Both the position numbers and the translations under genes were made by a program. A stretch of DNA of 64,000 bases. It comes from Trametes villosa. Its lineage: Eukaryota > Basidiomycota > Agaricomycetes > Polyporales > Polyporaceae. A model generated the notes under the pieces. It ran no database searches and had not been told where the DNA came from. It was given only the letters and a program-made list of their open reading frames with translations. The first letter of the stretch is position 1; every line of letters begins with the position of its first letter. The DNA is taken from assembly GCA_002964805.2 (NCBI GenBank), contig PUDQ02000001.1, forward strand, positions 6,534,001 through 6,598,000. The letters run 5' to 3'. Below, piece by piece: positions 12,251 to 21,958 of the stretch.

Positions 12251-14156
12251 CTACCGTACGATTGTCCGAGCGAAGTGTAGCGCGGCAATCCACAACTCTG
12301 TACAAGCGTGCATGTTCTCTCTTCCATAGCAGGGCAACATGCTGAGCTGTGAGTCCAACAGAGCTACTTGCGCGGGCGAGCAAGGACAACGGAGATCCGG
12401 AACCTCGACGTGAGAGAGATTAGTGGGCGCATGGGATATGAATGGATTAGCTGGGTCGTCGTTAGGATTATGCTGCTCGTGATGTCTCCTAATCGCCGGT
12501 CTATCGAGCTCGTCCCAATCAATGCCGTAATCTGCATAGTCCTCACCAGAGTGCTCGGGTTCAGGGAAAACACCTCGCTGACCGTGCTCTGCCAAACCTT
12601 GGACATACATCTGCGTGGGAGATAGATGTCGTTCGCCACGACGCGCCACGACGTGCTGGTTCCACACTGCTGCCCATTGTGCCGCATCTGCGTTGATGGC
12701 GTCCAGGAAGAGGTGGTGCAGGAGCCAAATATGCGCATCGTTGTCAACGTCGAGGCCGTGCGTGGCTTCCAGGGAGCGAAAAAACTCTTTCCACTTGTTG
12801 CCGAATCCGACTGTGACGTCTACCCACAATCGCTCGATCCGAATGTTGTGGACACTGCTATTTCCCAGCAGTGATGTGAGCATGAAGGGGTCAAAGATAC
12901 AACACTATGAGTCTGGCAGCTCACCGTCCCCAGATATAAGAACCCCTTCCTGCTCCCCTGACCTCCTCCATTCTGGCCGCCACAACCACGTTCTCGGTAC
13001 CATGATCGCCTCTGATCCTGCTCGGGTATCCGAACACATGGGCAACATCTTCGAAGAGTTGACCAACTGTAGCTGAGCGGTTGTTGTTGCTCGCTAGGAT
13101 ACCGAGGACAAAACGCGAGAAGCCGTCGACGAAAGCGTGTAGGACTATTTTCCATCGGATTAGTCCTATTGCAAGAATCAGATTTGTCACCATATGTCGA
13201 TGGTTATACTCACCATGCTGGCCGTCGTGATGCCACAACGAGTTTGGTCCAGGTACCGAATATACACGGCGTTGGATGCGGCGTGGCCCAAACGCAGAAG
13301 GGGAGGGCCCGACGACGCGCGCGTAAGACTCTTCGACGCGGCGTCTTGGGACCCTTTCACCGAGCACCAGCAAGTGTGCATCAATCATCCGACGCCCAAA
13401 GGCGGGGAACTGCTCATGAATAGAGCGAATGACTGCATCTAGGTCGGAATCGGAGATCTGCGACAGTCTGCTGGAGGATCCTGGGTGGTAATGCCGCGTA
13501 GAGGATCCATCCGGGAGTATCTCCTCTGTGTATACTGGGGGCCCGGGCTCGGCCAACCCATACTCCAGTAGCCTGCGGCGGATAGTGCGGGTACAACAGC
13601 CATAGATATCGGCGATCTGCTGCAGGGTGGTCCGCCCACACCATAGAGCTGCTAAATCCTCGACGGAGATTTGCACTGAGGGACGTCCGCCGGTTACTGG
13701 GTCTGTACTGCGGGTCCCGAGAGGGACTGCTGGCTCGCTGTCGGCATGATCCAGACTGAGTTGCTCGGCCAGAAGTAGGGCTGCGTGCATGGACGATAAG
13801 TTGCTTCTAAGGTCGTAGAGCTCTTGGGCAGGAATTATGGCTGAATGCTACCACAAAGACCTCTCATGTCAGCATGGAATTTTTTGATACCAGTAAGGGC
13901 TAACCTGTTCAACTGTTGCAAAAAAACGTGAGCATAAGCCCCGCGTTTCTGACAGCAGTCGCGTATCACCGGCTCTGGTGTAGAGAATGTTGTCCGCATG
14001 GTCACTGAGCCACTCATAGGCCGATTCTATGTTCAACAGGGGCAGTGGAATATCCGAGGTTGAATCTGAAGGCTCGGCCATGCTGGCGGTCGTGGTGGTC
14101 GTGGTTGTGTCTTGCGCGACGGCGGACATTTTGTCAACCCTCGGAGCCAGAGCCAC
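12251..14156 (-). CDS. DDE integrase/transposase-type protein
   Basis: A four-exon gene: 14156-13905, 13847-13214, 13165-12925 and 12857-12251. All joins are canonical (introns of 57, 48 and 67 bases) and the sum is 577 residues with no stop. It belongs to the retroviral-integrase-like DDE family common as uncharacterised 'integrase core domain' proteins in basidiomycetes and animals. A helix-turn-helix-like segment (TLQQIADIYGCCTRTIRRR) lies near residues 158-176. The catalytic core follows: WHHDGQH (Asp about 292), IRGDHGTEN (Asp about 349) and HNIRIERLW (Glu about 384). The last two acidic residues are 34 apart, as expected for this fold. The N-terminal 80 residues are threonine/serine-rich and unlike the rest. 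The 48-base intron falls directly after the first catalytic block. An upstream ATG at 14130 is an alternative start. I find no terminal inverted repeats close by, so it may be a lone or domesticated copy. Confidence 0.85.
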
Positions 14157-14809
14157 CCCTGGGGTAGATCCATTACGATGATATATCCTCTAAAATAAAC
14201 GCATGATCTATAGCCGGATGGACTAATGGTTAATGTTGCGTGCGGGCTTGTTGCGGTCTACAGATCGTAGGGGATCGACTCTCGCTGTGGCTAGTTTTTC
14301 GCAGAACCTTTTTTCCCTCGTTGCCGCGGATTCTCAGAGCTACTCATAGGACCACTAATACTAGCGACATAGCGGTCAATGCAAGTGACCGGGCCGCACC
14401 GCATGCATGTCCGCCATCGCCGCAAGCTCGAGAGGGGCGAGCCCAAGCGTGCGTGAGCGTGGCGTGGTGCTTCTTTGCGTTTGGCCTCCTGTTTAGTGAA
14501 CGTGGACGTGGGCCGCTGAACCTGCGCCTTCTTCAAGAACTCGACAGGGAAACACTCTTTCATTCAGACAGGCAGACCAGTCAATTACATACAATGTGAC
14601 GAGAGACAGTCCAGCGGCCGTAGACCAGTAGACGTTGCTATATACACAAGATATGTCAACTTGATGCCATAACACGCCGAAGCACAATCTATCCCTTCCT
14701 TCGACAGTGCTGGACTAGATTACTAGAATGATATGATATGAGCCTGAGCTCGAGCACAATACAGCGATAGCACAGAATGTGACTTACCTTTTGAGTAAAG
14801 ACGATGGCC
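14157..14809. other. Intergenic, nothing recognised
   Basis: About 650 bases between two minus-strand genes. I see no coding signal, terminal repeat or RNA gene. Confidence 0.5.
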
Positions 14810-15451
14810 CTACAGTGAGGGAGGAGCGCGTGTAGCGGGGAACGGAAAAGCGTGCTCTACAGCAGGAGCGGAGGATGAATGCATAGGCGGGGCGATATGG
14901 TCAACAGACATGACGGCGGGACTCCTTTCCGCATGAACACCGGCTAGGGAGCTATGAGAGGCAGCTGAAGGACGGTGGTTGCTGTCGTCACCCTCAGCTG
15001 TTCTCATGCCCTCGGTGCCATTGTACACCGGCCAGAAGTTGCCAGCGTGCCAGTTGCCGGTAGTCGCCCAGGATTGCTGGGCCTCGCTATGCTGGGCGAA
15101 GAGCACAGAGGCACTAGGACTCGGAGGGCGCTCTGCTGTGCACCAAGATAGAAAAGAAGTCAGCGATCGAACACGACGGCGAAGCCGCAAACAAACCCAC
15201 CCGGATACAAAGGGTGGTTGCAGTGCGGGCAGACTCGCAGACATTCTTCTTGTAGTGCGCCTAGCAATCGATTGGTCCTGCAATGAGTACATGTGTGACC
15301 CCGGAGAGCGGCAGCACTTACGTCCTATCTCCTCTACCATGCGGACAAACATCCTGTAGTGCCGCATGAAGTGCTGCCCTGCTGGGATAAGCGGAGTGTC
15401 GGCAGGGATATGGTAGTCCAGATCATATGCGGGAGCGGGGAGGCCAGACAT
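14810..15451 (-). CDS. Small protein with Cys/His cluster
   Basis: A three-exon gene: 15451-15322, 15260-15201 (only 60 bases) and 15135-14810. Frame is kept, giving 171 residues. Exon 1 starts with MSGLPAPAYDLDYHIPAD and includes HYRMFVRMVEEIG. The short exon encodes ALQEECLRVCPHCNHPLYP, a C-x3-C-x2-C-x2-H arrangement typical of small zinc-binding knuckles. Exon 3 is a serine/proline/alanine-rich tail with no clear fold. The product could be a small zinc-binding or scaffold protein; I do not know a named family. An unspliced reading destroys the Cys/His exon. A TATAAAG lies upstream at 15534-15540. Confidence 0.6.
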   Translation of the reverse strand: MSGLPAPAYDLDYHIPADTPLIPAGQHFMRHYRMFVRMVEEIGRKCCRSPGSHMYSLQDQSIARRTTRRMSASLPALQPPFVSGWVCLRLRRRVRSLTSFLSWCTAERPPSPSASVLFAQHSEAQQSWATTGNWHAGNFWPVYNGTEGMRTAEGDDSNHRPSAASHSSLAGVHAERSPAVMSVDHIAPPMHSSSAPAVEHAFPFPATRAPPSL

Positions 15452-16119
15452 GGGTTGGCTTGGAGGGGATGTGCAACGAGTAGTGGGCGATGGGAAGAGA
15501 GGAGCAGATCTTTGTCGAACACGAAGAGGCGGGCTTTATAGCATCCGCGGTGTTGGATCGCGAAGGCAACAGCACCGCGAGAAAGTCCCGCTGAGTTGGG
15601 TAAAGAAGATGCACAACTTGCACATTTGAGCGCTGAATGTAAACCTTATGGCGCGCCGCGGCAGCACTATCCCGCATGTCGCGCCCGGCACTGCTTAACA
15701 CCCTCCGCCCCTGCGGCATTCACCCGTATGCAAGCCCGGGATGATGTACATGCTGGGCTATGAGACCTAGGGATGTATCGTGGCATAGCGCGGGCGGAGG
15801 TGCAGCGCAAGCGCAACTTCACCGAGTAGTGCACACCACGCGACTGACTTGCTACTCCACCGATAGGCGCTTCATCGCGCAGCACGGTAAGATGATTCAT
15901 ATGTAGCATAATCGCATAATCGAACAGACGGTATGTTATGGCATAAGGAGCTTCTACGAAGAGGTTCGAGCCTCATACAGCACCTTGTAGAAGAGTTGTA
16001 GTTGTGGGCAGCGGAGCGCGAGGTATGCGTGAGAGGGGTGTCAGGTATGCGCAGAAAGTGTGATTTAGGTGGAGAACAGGCATGGCATGTGTGTCCCGGC
16101 GTGGTTCAGCGGCGGGGTA
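15452..16119. other. Intergenic, nothing recognised beyond a TATA box
   Basis: About 670 bases between the small Cys/His gene and the RasGAP pseudogene. A GGTTCGAGCC string near 15964 resembles a tRNA B box but has no foldable tRNA around it. Confidence 0.5.
15534..15540 (-). promoter_or_regulatory. TATA-like box
   Basis: TATAAAG on the minus strand about 83 bases upstream of the ATG at 15451. The spacing is plausible for a core promoter of the small gene. Confidence 0.4.
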
Positions 16120-16312
16120 CTACTGGGCAGAGGCAGAGGCGGTACCGCGCCTGAGGCGTGAGGCTGGCCGTGCACGACTGGCTTTGCCTGCTTCTTCTCC
16201 TTCCCGCCCAGTCACGACGCCCACGCCCGTCGAGGAGCCCTTCTCCTTTGACGCGGCGAGGGCGCACGTTCTGCAGGTACGCCTTGTACTGCTCGAGCTG
16301 CCCACGGAGGTA

Positions 16313-16400
16313 CTTGTTGTGGGCGCAGATCGTCTTGTACACCGCCTCGAGGTGGACGAGCTCCGCGGCGACCTTGTCCTGCATAAGCTTGTAGCCGTCC
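16313..16400. repeat. 88-bp direct repeat, copy A (RasGAP_C)
   Basis: Encodes part of the RasGAP C-terminal domain (minus-strand reading DGYKLMQDKVAAELVHLEAV). It is repeated at 17918-18005 with four mismatches by eye, same orientation, 1,605 bases apart. Confidence 0.9.
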
Positions 16401-17917
16401 GCGAGCTCGACGATCTTCTGCTCCTCGAGCTCGCGCAGTATCTCCTTCACCTTGATGCCCTTGCGCACGAGCGTCGTGTCCTTCGTCGTCGCAGCGCGCT
16501 CCGCGAGTGCCGCAATCGCTGCGCGCTGGTGCGGCCGCTTGTCCACGAGCCCCGGGCCCAGGGATCGACCGGATGAGCTGCACGAAGATCGACTTCACCT
16601 CCATGTACGGCATGCCGCTCGGCCACTCACTGTGGCCGCCGGGGAGGCCAACGGTGCGCACACCCCCAAGGCCGTCCGCCTGAGAACGATACTAAACACA
16701 CATTAGAGCTCACCAGCGCGTGTGCAGACACGTTGCGCACGCGCCCCGCGTCGTTCCGCGCTCGTCTCGACAGGCTACCCCCGACATGACCCCGCCCTGC
16801 ACGTCCGTGCCCACCCGGACCGCATTGCAAACGCTATTCCGAGCACGTCCACGCCTGGGCACATGTGCTCCGACAGTACCGCGGCAATCCGAGCCGGAAA
16901 ATCTCGGTCGTGCTCAGGCAGCCACCTGGACCCGAAGACACGAACGCGTGCCGCCAGCCGTCCTGACGTGTTCCCACCACGCCGTTTGGCAGGAACACCC
17001 TCCCGCATACGCTCAATCGACTCTTATCCGTTTCGAGTCGAGTCGAGCGCGTGCGGCGCTGTTGGATCCCCAACTCTTCGAGCAAGAGGCGCCCGGCTAT
17101 GCGAGAGAGAGGACAACCACGTACACGACACCAAGCGCGCCCTGCAACCTGGAAGCATTTCCGAAGGGTGCACAGGACACCCGTGGCCACATCTACGCAC
17201 ACAGAGATGCGCCACGCGTCCACGTCGTGCCGCGTCGCGACCTTGACGACAAGCCCGCCCCCGGCAAAACCCTGACCTGCTCAAGCGTCCCGGCACTGAA
17301 CATCTCGCAAATGCAGCTCCGAGCATCTCTGCACTCCGGCGCATATGTTCCGTAAGTCTCGTCGCATCCTGGGGCGAAAAAAATCTGACCATTCTTGGGC
17401 AGACTCATAGGCCCGGAAACCAACGAACGCGCCGCCGGCCGCGTACGCGTCGTCCCGCCTCGCCCGTCGGCACGAACGGTCTCCCGCACGCATGGGATCG
17501 AACCCCGCAGGTTTCGAGCTCGTACGACGAGTTCGAAAGTGGACTTCTCGCTGTGGGCCCGGCCAGGAGGAGGGCGATGGCGTGTCCATCCCCGGGGCCG
17601 GCCCCGCGTCCCAAATACCAAATACTTCCGAAGCATGAAGGACGCTCGCTTGCGCGACCTTGGTAGATCGCGCACGTACGCGTTGGGGACGCGCATCGCG
17701 TCGCTTCAAGCTCCTCCTCCCTCTACACCCGCCGACGACAAAAATGCCGCGGGCTCCGTCCCCTGATCGGAAGACTTCGCAAACCCAACTCCCCGAGCGA
17801 GTCACCGCGGCCCGTGTGAGCTCGCCAGCGATCCGAGCAGAACAAGTTCGCGCTGACCGAGGAGGTTTGAGAAGCATGAGCACCGAAAAACCGCGCACCA
17901 CGAGCCGCATGCGCTAT

Positions 17918-18005
17918 CTTGTTGTGGTCGCAGACCGTCTTGTGCACCGCCTCGGGGTGGACGAGCTCCGCGGCGACCTTGTCCTGCATAAGCTTGTAGC
18001 CGTCC
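17918..18005. repeat. 88-bp direct repeat, copy B (RasGAP_C)
   Basis: Second copy of the RasGAP C-terminal fragment (DGYKLMQDKVAAELVHPEAV), joined directly to the truncated GAP coding sequence. Homology stops sharply at both edges. Confidence 0.9.
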
Positions 18006-20414
18006 ACGCGCTCCGCGAGCGGGGGACCTGCGGCGGCGCAGGCCCGAGCTCGTCCGTCAGAATACGCAGATGCTGCTTGTCGTTTGGTGACTAGCGGAAG
18101 AGGGTTAGCACCGGGATGCAGCTTTGTGGCACAAGACGTACTAGGACTTCGATGGGCTGCAGGATCAATGAATGTGTGTTGTACAGCTGGTTGAGCGTGA
18201 TGTTTATGACAAGGTCCTTCTTCGACAGAGCCATATACTGGTCCATTTGTAGCGCCGATTCCATATTAGCCATCGTATTGCAGGCCGGAGGTACTATGCG
18301 CACCTCTAGCGTGTCGTAGAAGTCTCCGCCTCCACATAGGTTGTTCAAGAACTGGTTGATGCGCGCCTTGTTGTTCTCCACGAACGGGTTGAGCGTGATC
18401 ATGCACGCCTCCTTCGCGTACGACGGCTTGTTGGCGAGATTCTGCAGCATCTTCGCGATCTGCATTCCGCATTAGATAGGGATGACCAGGAATATGCGGC
18501 GTAACATACCAAAGTTAATGTCCGCCGGCGATGCTTCGCCGGGACGCCCTCCACCAGCATATATGCTTGTGGTGTGACGATCGCAGGGTTAATGAAGCGC
18601 AGGAAGAAGAAACCGCCAATCAAGGAGCAGATGGCATAGTCGGTAGCATCCGGGTACTTTCTCTATAGGGGCCACGCCTCATCAGCGCTCGTTCATAGCA
18701 TACACCCGGCTACGCACCCTCGTAAGACTCCGGATTTGCTTGCAGATCCACCGAATACCGTACGGCACGCTCTCCATGCTGTCGATGATGGTCAGCAGGA
18801 AGCTGTTCGCAATCTCCATGAGCATCGTCAGCCGCGGCGCGATGATGGCCTGCACGTCCCCGTTCGCGGCGGCGACCTCGGGCGCGACGCCGTGGGGAGG
18901 TTCGGGAGCAGAGAGCCGGTCTTCTCGATTTGCTGGATCATCTGCTCGTAGACCTTGACGGGGTTGATCTCGAGGTTGAGGTCCTTGTGCTCGATGAGAC
19001 TGTTGATGCGCTCCGCGAGCACGCTCTTCAGGTAGCTCTGGCTGGGCCCGCGGCGGGTGTACGTCGTCATTATGCGCGAGACGGGCGTGTTCGCGCGGAG
19101 GAGCGAGCCGAACTCGGTGGCGGTCTCGAACTGGGAGGAGAGCACGGACTGGAACATGGTGAGCAGCAGATGCTCTTCTCGGCTCTCGTACTGGTTCCCG
19201 TAGAGCGTGAACATGACTGTCTGCAGGAGCGTGTCGATCTCGGTCGGGCTGACGAGCCGACATGGCAAGGCGATATACCGGGGCTTGGACTGGAGGAGGA
19301 AGAAGAGGTTCGAGTACTGCTGCAGCTTGCGGTCGCCTTGGTAGTGACCCTCTGTGGCGTCGACTTCCTCTTCCTCGAGGTGCTTCTCTACTTCATTTTG
19401 CTGTAGGAACATGAGTGATCAGAGTTCCTTGCACGATCGGCATATGCTCAAATTCCGCTCCTAAACAGGCTTCCAACTGATATGAACGAGAACCCGTCGC
19501 GAAGGAGTCCGGACAGTCCACCAAGCAGCTCTTAATGCTATTGAGGGGAAGGATACTGCACTCCGCCAGGAGAAACGCTATGTGGGACCTACCTCATCGA
19601 GCGCCATGCGGTTCTGGATGAGCAGACCGATGCGGGAGTCCAGAAAACGGACATCCAGCTCGAGGACGAAGTTACGCTTGGACTGTGCTGATATCCGGGC
19701 TTTAAGCTCTCTCAGTGGCTTTTGTGCTGATAGACGAAGGAGGGGTAGAAGAGGTAGGGTAAGCGAGGGGTCCTCGGAAAACCAAGCAAGGAGTCGCGCA
19801 CCCCGGCCAAGCTCATCCTCAACCTCGACGTCCTGCTCGGCCGCCATGCTGAAGAGGGAGGTGACGCTGCAGCGGTTCCTGTTCCTGTTCATGAGCCGCC
19901 GGGTGGACATGCCGCCCGGGGAGTTGGGGAGGCGGGTAGTCGCTGTAGAACATGTCGGGGTAGATGGCCAAGTCGCGCGAGAAGAAGCAGGCGTCACAGG
20001 AAAGCGTGATAGATAACGGAGGCCAGGTATCGCCTATGACCTGTGCAAAACGACTGGGGTAGAGGGGGCAAGGGCGGACAGGGGAGGATGTCCGTTGTGG
20101 AGGTGGAGGAGTTGTAGATGTTTGAAAGAAAGAAGGGAAACCGGCTGCTGTTCTGTTCACACCACCGAGCGCCCAGCGCCTGTGCCCTCCGCCAGTACTA
20201 GTGCACTGTGCAGGCCGATGCACGCACGACACTTTATACCAGTGGCTTTCTGAGTTGTCCACACCCTCTGCTTGCTGCGTTGCCCACATGCGTCCACAAC
20301 TCGTGCCCGTGTGCGAACGTAATCTGGGTCCAATATGCTTAAGCCATTGCCGCCACCAGAAATGCAAGTAGCTCTACATACACTGCACTCAACAACCAGT
20401 ACTCCCTAATCTCA

Positions 20415-21385
20415 CAACGTCACGTCTGTCTGTACTGCAGCCCGAATCGCCCACCCGACACACCCTTCATGACAACCCACCATCTGCGCGCACAGACCGC
20501 AGCCGCTAGCGGAACCAACGTCACCGAGGCACCCGCCTGCCGCCTCCCTCTGCGCCTCCAGCAGTATGACATCCCGCAGCCGCCAGAGCGCCTCCTCGAC
20601 CTGGTCCGCGGGCAGCAGGCTGAACGACGCCTGCCCGCACGTATGTATGCCGTCTTCCCCGTCCCGGGCAGCGCGAGCACGCCCTTCTCGAGCGCCTTTG
20701 TCTTCCGCCGTCGCCAAGGTTCAGCTTGAACTTGAGTACCGTCGTTATATTAGAATTTCACAACTATGGGGGAGCATATGAAGGCAGTGTACCAGAAGCA
20801 GAAGAACATGCGCACCACGGGCGTGGCCCACTCCGCAAGGCCATCGAGGGACTTGCGCATGAGGGCCCTCGAACACGTCCCGCTTCGCGTGGTAGAACTG
20901 CGCAATGCGCCCGATGTGCGACCGCAGCCCGTCGTACCCCCACTCGCGCAGCCGCCGCAGCGCGAGCTCCTGCGTCAGCGTCGGCGGCTGCACTGGCAGG
21001 TTCGACGTCATCGTCTGCAGCGCGGCTCGTATGTGAGTATATGCGTTGCAGACCTGGGGACCAGGGGGGACGCACGTGTAGGGCGGCGTGGACGATACAT
21101 TCGGGCGCGGAGATGAAGCCGATATGCATGCCCGAGGAGAGCACCTTCGGGAGGCTGTCGAAGTGAATGACCCTGCCGACCTCAGGTCGAGCTCGAGTGT
21201 GAAGTAAGATGGCGGGCGTGGCGCATCCCCGAAGTAGAGGTAATAGTACGGGTCATCTGAGGCATGAGGCATGATGTCTATTCGGAACGTATGGCCAGGC
21301 TCACGTAGACTCACCCTCGAGGATGCGGAAGTTGTGCTCGTGCACGAGCTGGAGGACTTGCAGCTTAGTAGCCGAGATTGTGGGT
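20415..21385 (-). pseudogene. ARO8-like aminotransferase pseudogene
   Basis: A fragment of a class I pyridoxal-phosphate aminotransferase of the aromatic/2-aminoadipate (ARO8-like) group. Recognisable blocks in order are LVHEHNFRILE spliced over a 53-base intron to DDPYYYLYFGDAPRPPSYF, then the cofactor-lysine region HFDSLPKVLSSGMHIGF, then (after an intron ending CTGCAG) TMTSNLPVQPPTLTQEL, GYDGLRSHIGRIAQFYHAKR, KALEKGVLALPG and ASFSLLPADQVEEAL. The N-terminal half, including most of the substrate-binding region, is absent. Frame is lost after LELDLR (about 21190), after DVFEG (about 20868), near 20690 and near 20650. The residue before the cofactor lysine is proline and the usual arginine of SSGMR is histidine. 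The gene is dead by several independent lesions. Confidence 0.85.
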
Positions 21386-21392
21386 CTGTCAT

Positions 21393-21958
21393 ATTATATC
21401 AAATCTCGGACGTAGGAGGAGGAAGGGTGGCAGGGTGGTAAATACCACTCGTGTGCTGGGTGTACTAGCGCACTAGAGCTCTTTGTTTGAATCTAGGAGG
21501 TGTTCTTTTTGCTTCTTTCTGCTGTCAGTGGCCCTATAAGCACCCTACGGGCTCCTGGCTTGCACGGCACGGTTTTGTAGGTACAACTGTATATTGACTA
21601 TTGACCTAATCAGTGAGTACAAGAATATCCAAGTCCGCATATGTCTCTCATACTCAGCCACGAAATTTGTGCACTGGTGGGATCTGTAAAACCGGATGTC
21701 GTCATTAAAGTGAAAGCAGTGGGAGCACAACTGGGACTGCAAAGGGCGACAGCATGGCGCTTAACCGGACCGCGGAGCCGAAATCCGAATTCGAATGCGA
21801 AATTGTCTAACGAACATCAGATCGTCTGACAAATGAAACCACAACGCAAGTCCATGAAGCTCAAATGCCGCTGGGGAGCTGAAATCCCAACTATTAGCTC
21901 TGCCCATGAAGTGCAAAAAAGTTTTGTCCGCGGGCGCCCCTCATAGCTCCGGGCTTTT
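21393..21958. other. Intergenic, nothing recognised
   Basis: About 560 AT-richer bases between the aminotransferase remnant and the truncated kinase. The missing 5' halves of both neighbours are not here. Confidence 0.5.

Larger units (their letters stand above)
16120..20010 (-). pseudogene. IQGAP/Sar1-type RasGAP, rearranged pseudogene
   Basis: The 5' part, running downward from about 20010, matches fungal IQGAP-related Ras-GTPase-activating proteins. Blocks in order are an acidic N-terminal segment (SVTSLFSMAAEQ), a GAP domain with GGFFFLRFINPAIVTPQAYM, and the downstream MDQYMALSKKDLVINITLN. It then breaks after HLRILTDELGPAPPQVPR (about 18020). The expected middle of the RasGAP C-terminal domain is missing. 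An 88-bp piece of that domain follows out of frame at 17918-18005, then about 1.2 kb of unrelated DNA. The remaining C-terminal domain runs from about 16620 to the stop at 16120-16122. Further lesions: a lost base in a C run near 18895 (NLP to HGVAPE), frame changes near 19912, near 16555 (PG to LVDKRP) and near 16275, and an intron acceptor ending CAA instead of CAG before MDQYM. The apparent stop at 18091-18093 lies inside a normal intron and is not a lesion. Assembly error could cause some defects but not all. Confidence 0.85.

Noticed and set aside
15930..15985. GGTTCGAGCC resembling a tRNA B box with an A-box-like string upstream
   Set aside because: The two boxes are only about 18 bases apart and the stems do not pair.
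16722..17900. Long frames on both strands inside the RasGAP interruption
   Set aside because: No recognisable domain or transposon feature; frames overlap on both strands and the region shows no splice chain, so I left it as inserted DNA of unknown origin.
18091..18093. In-frame TAG in the RasGAP reading, first taken as a nonsense mutation
   Set aside because: It lies at the 3' end of a canonical intron (GTACGT... CTAAC ...CGCTAG); splicing joins QPIEVL to SPNDKQHLRIL without a stop.
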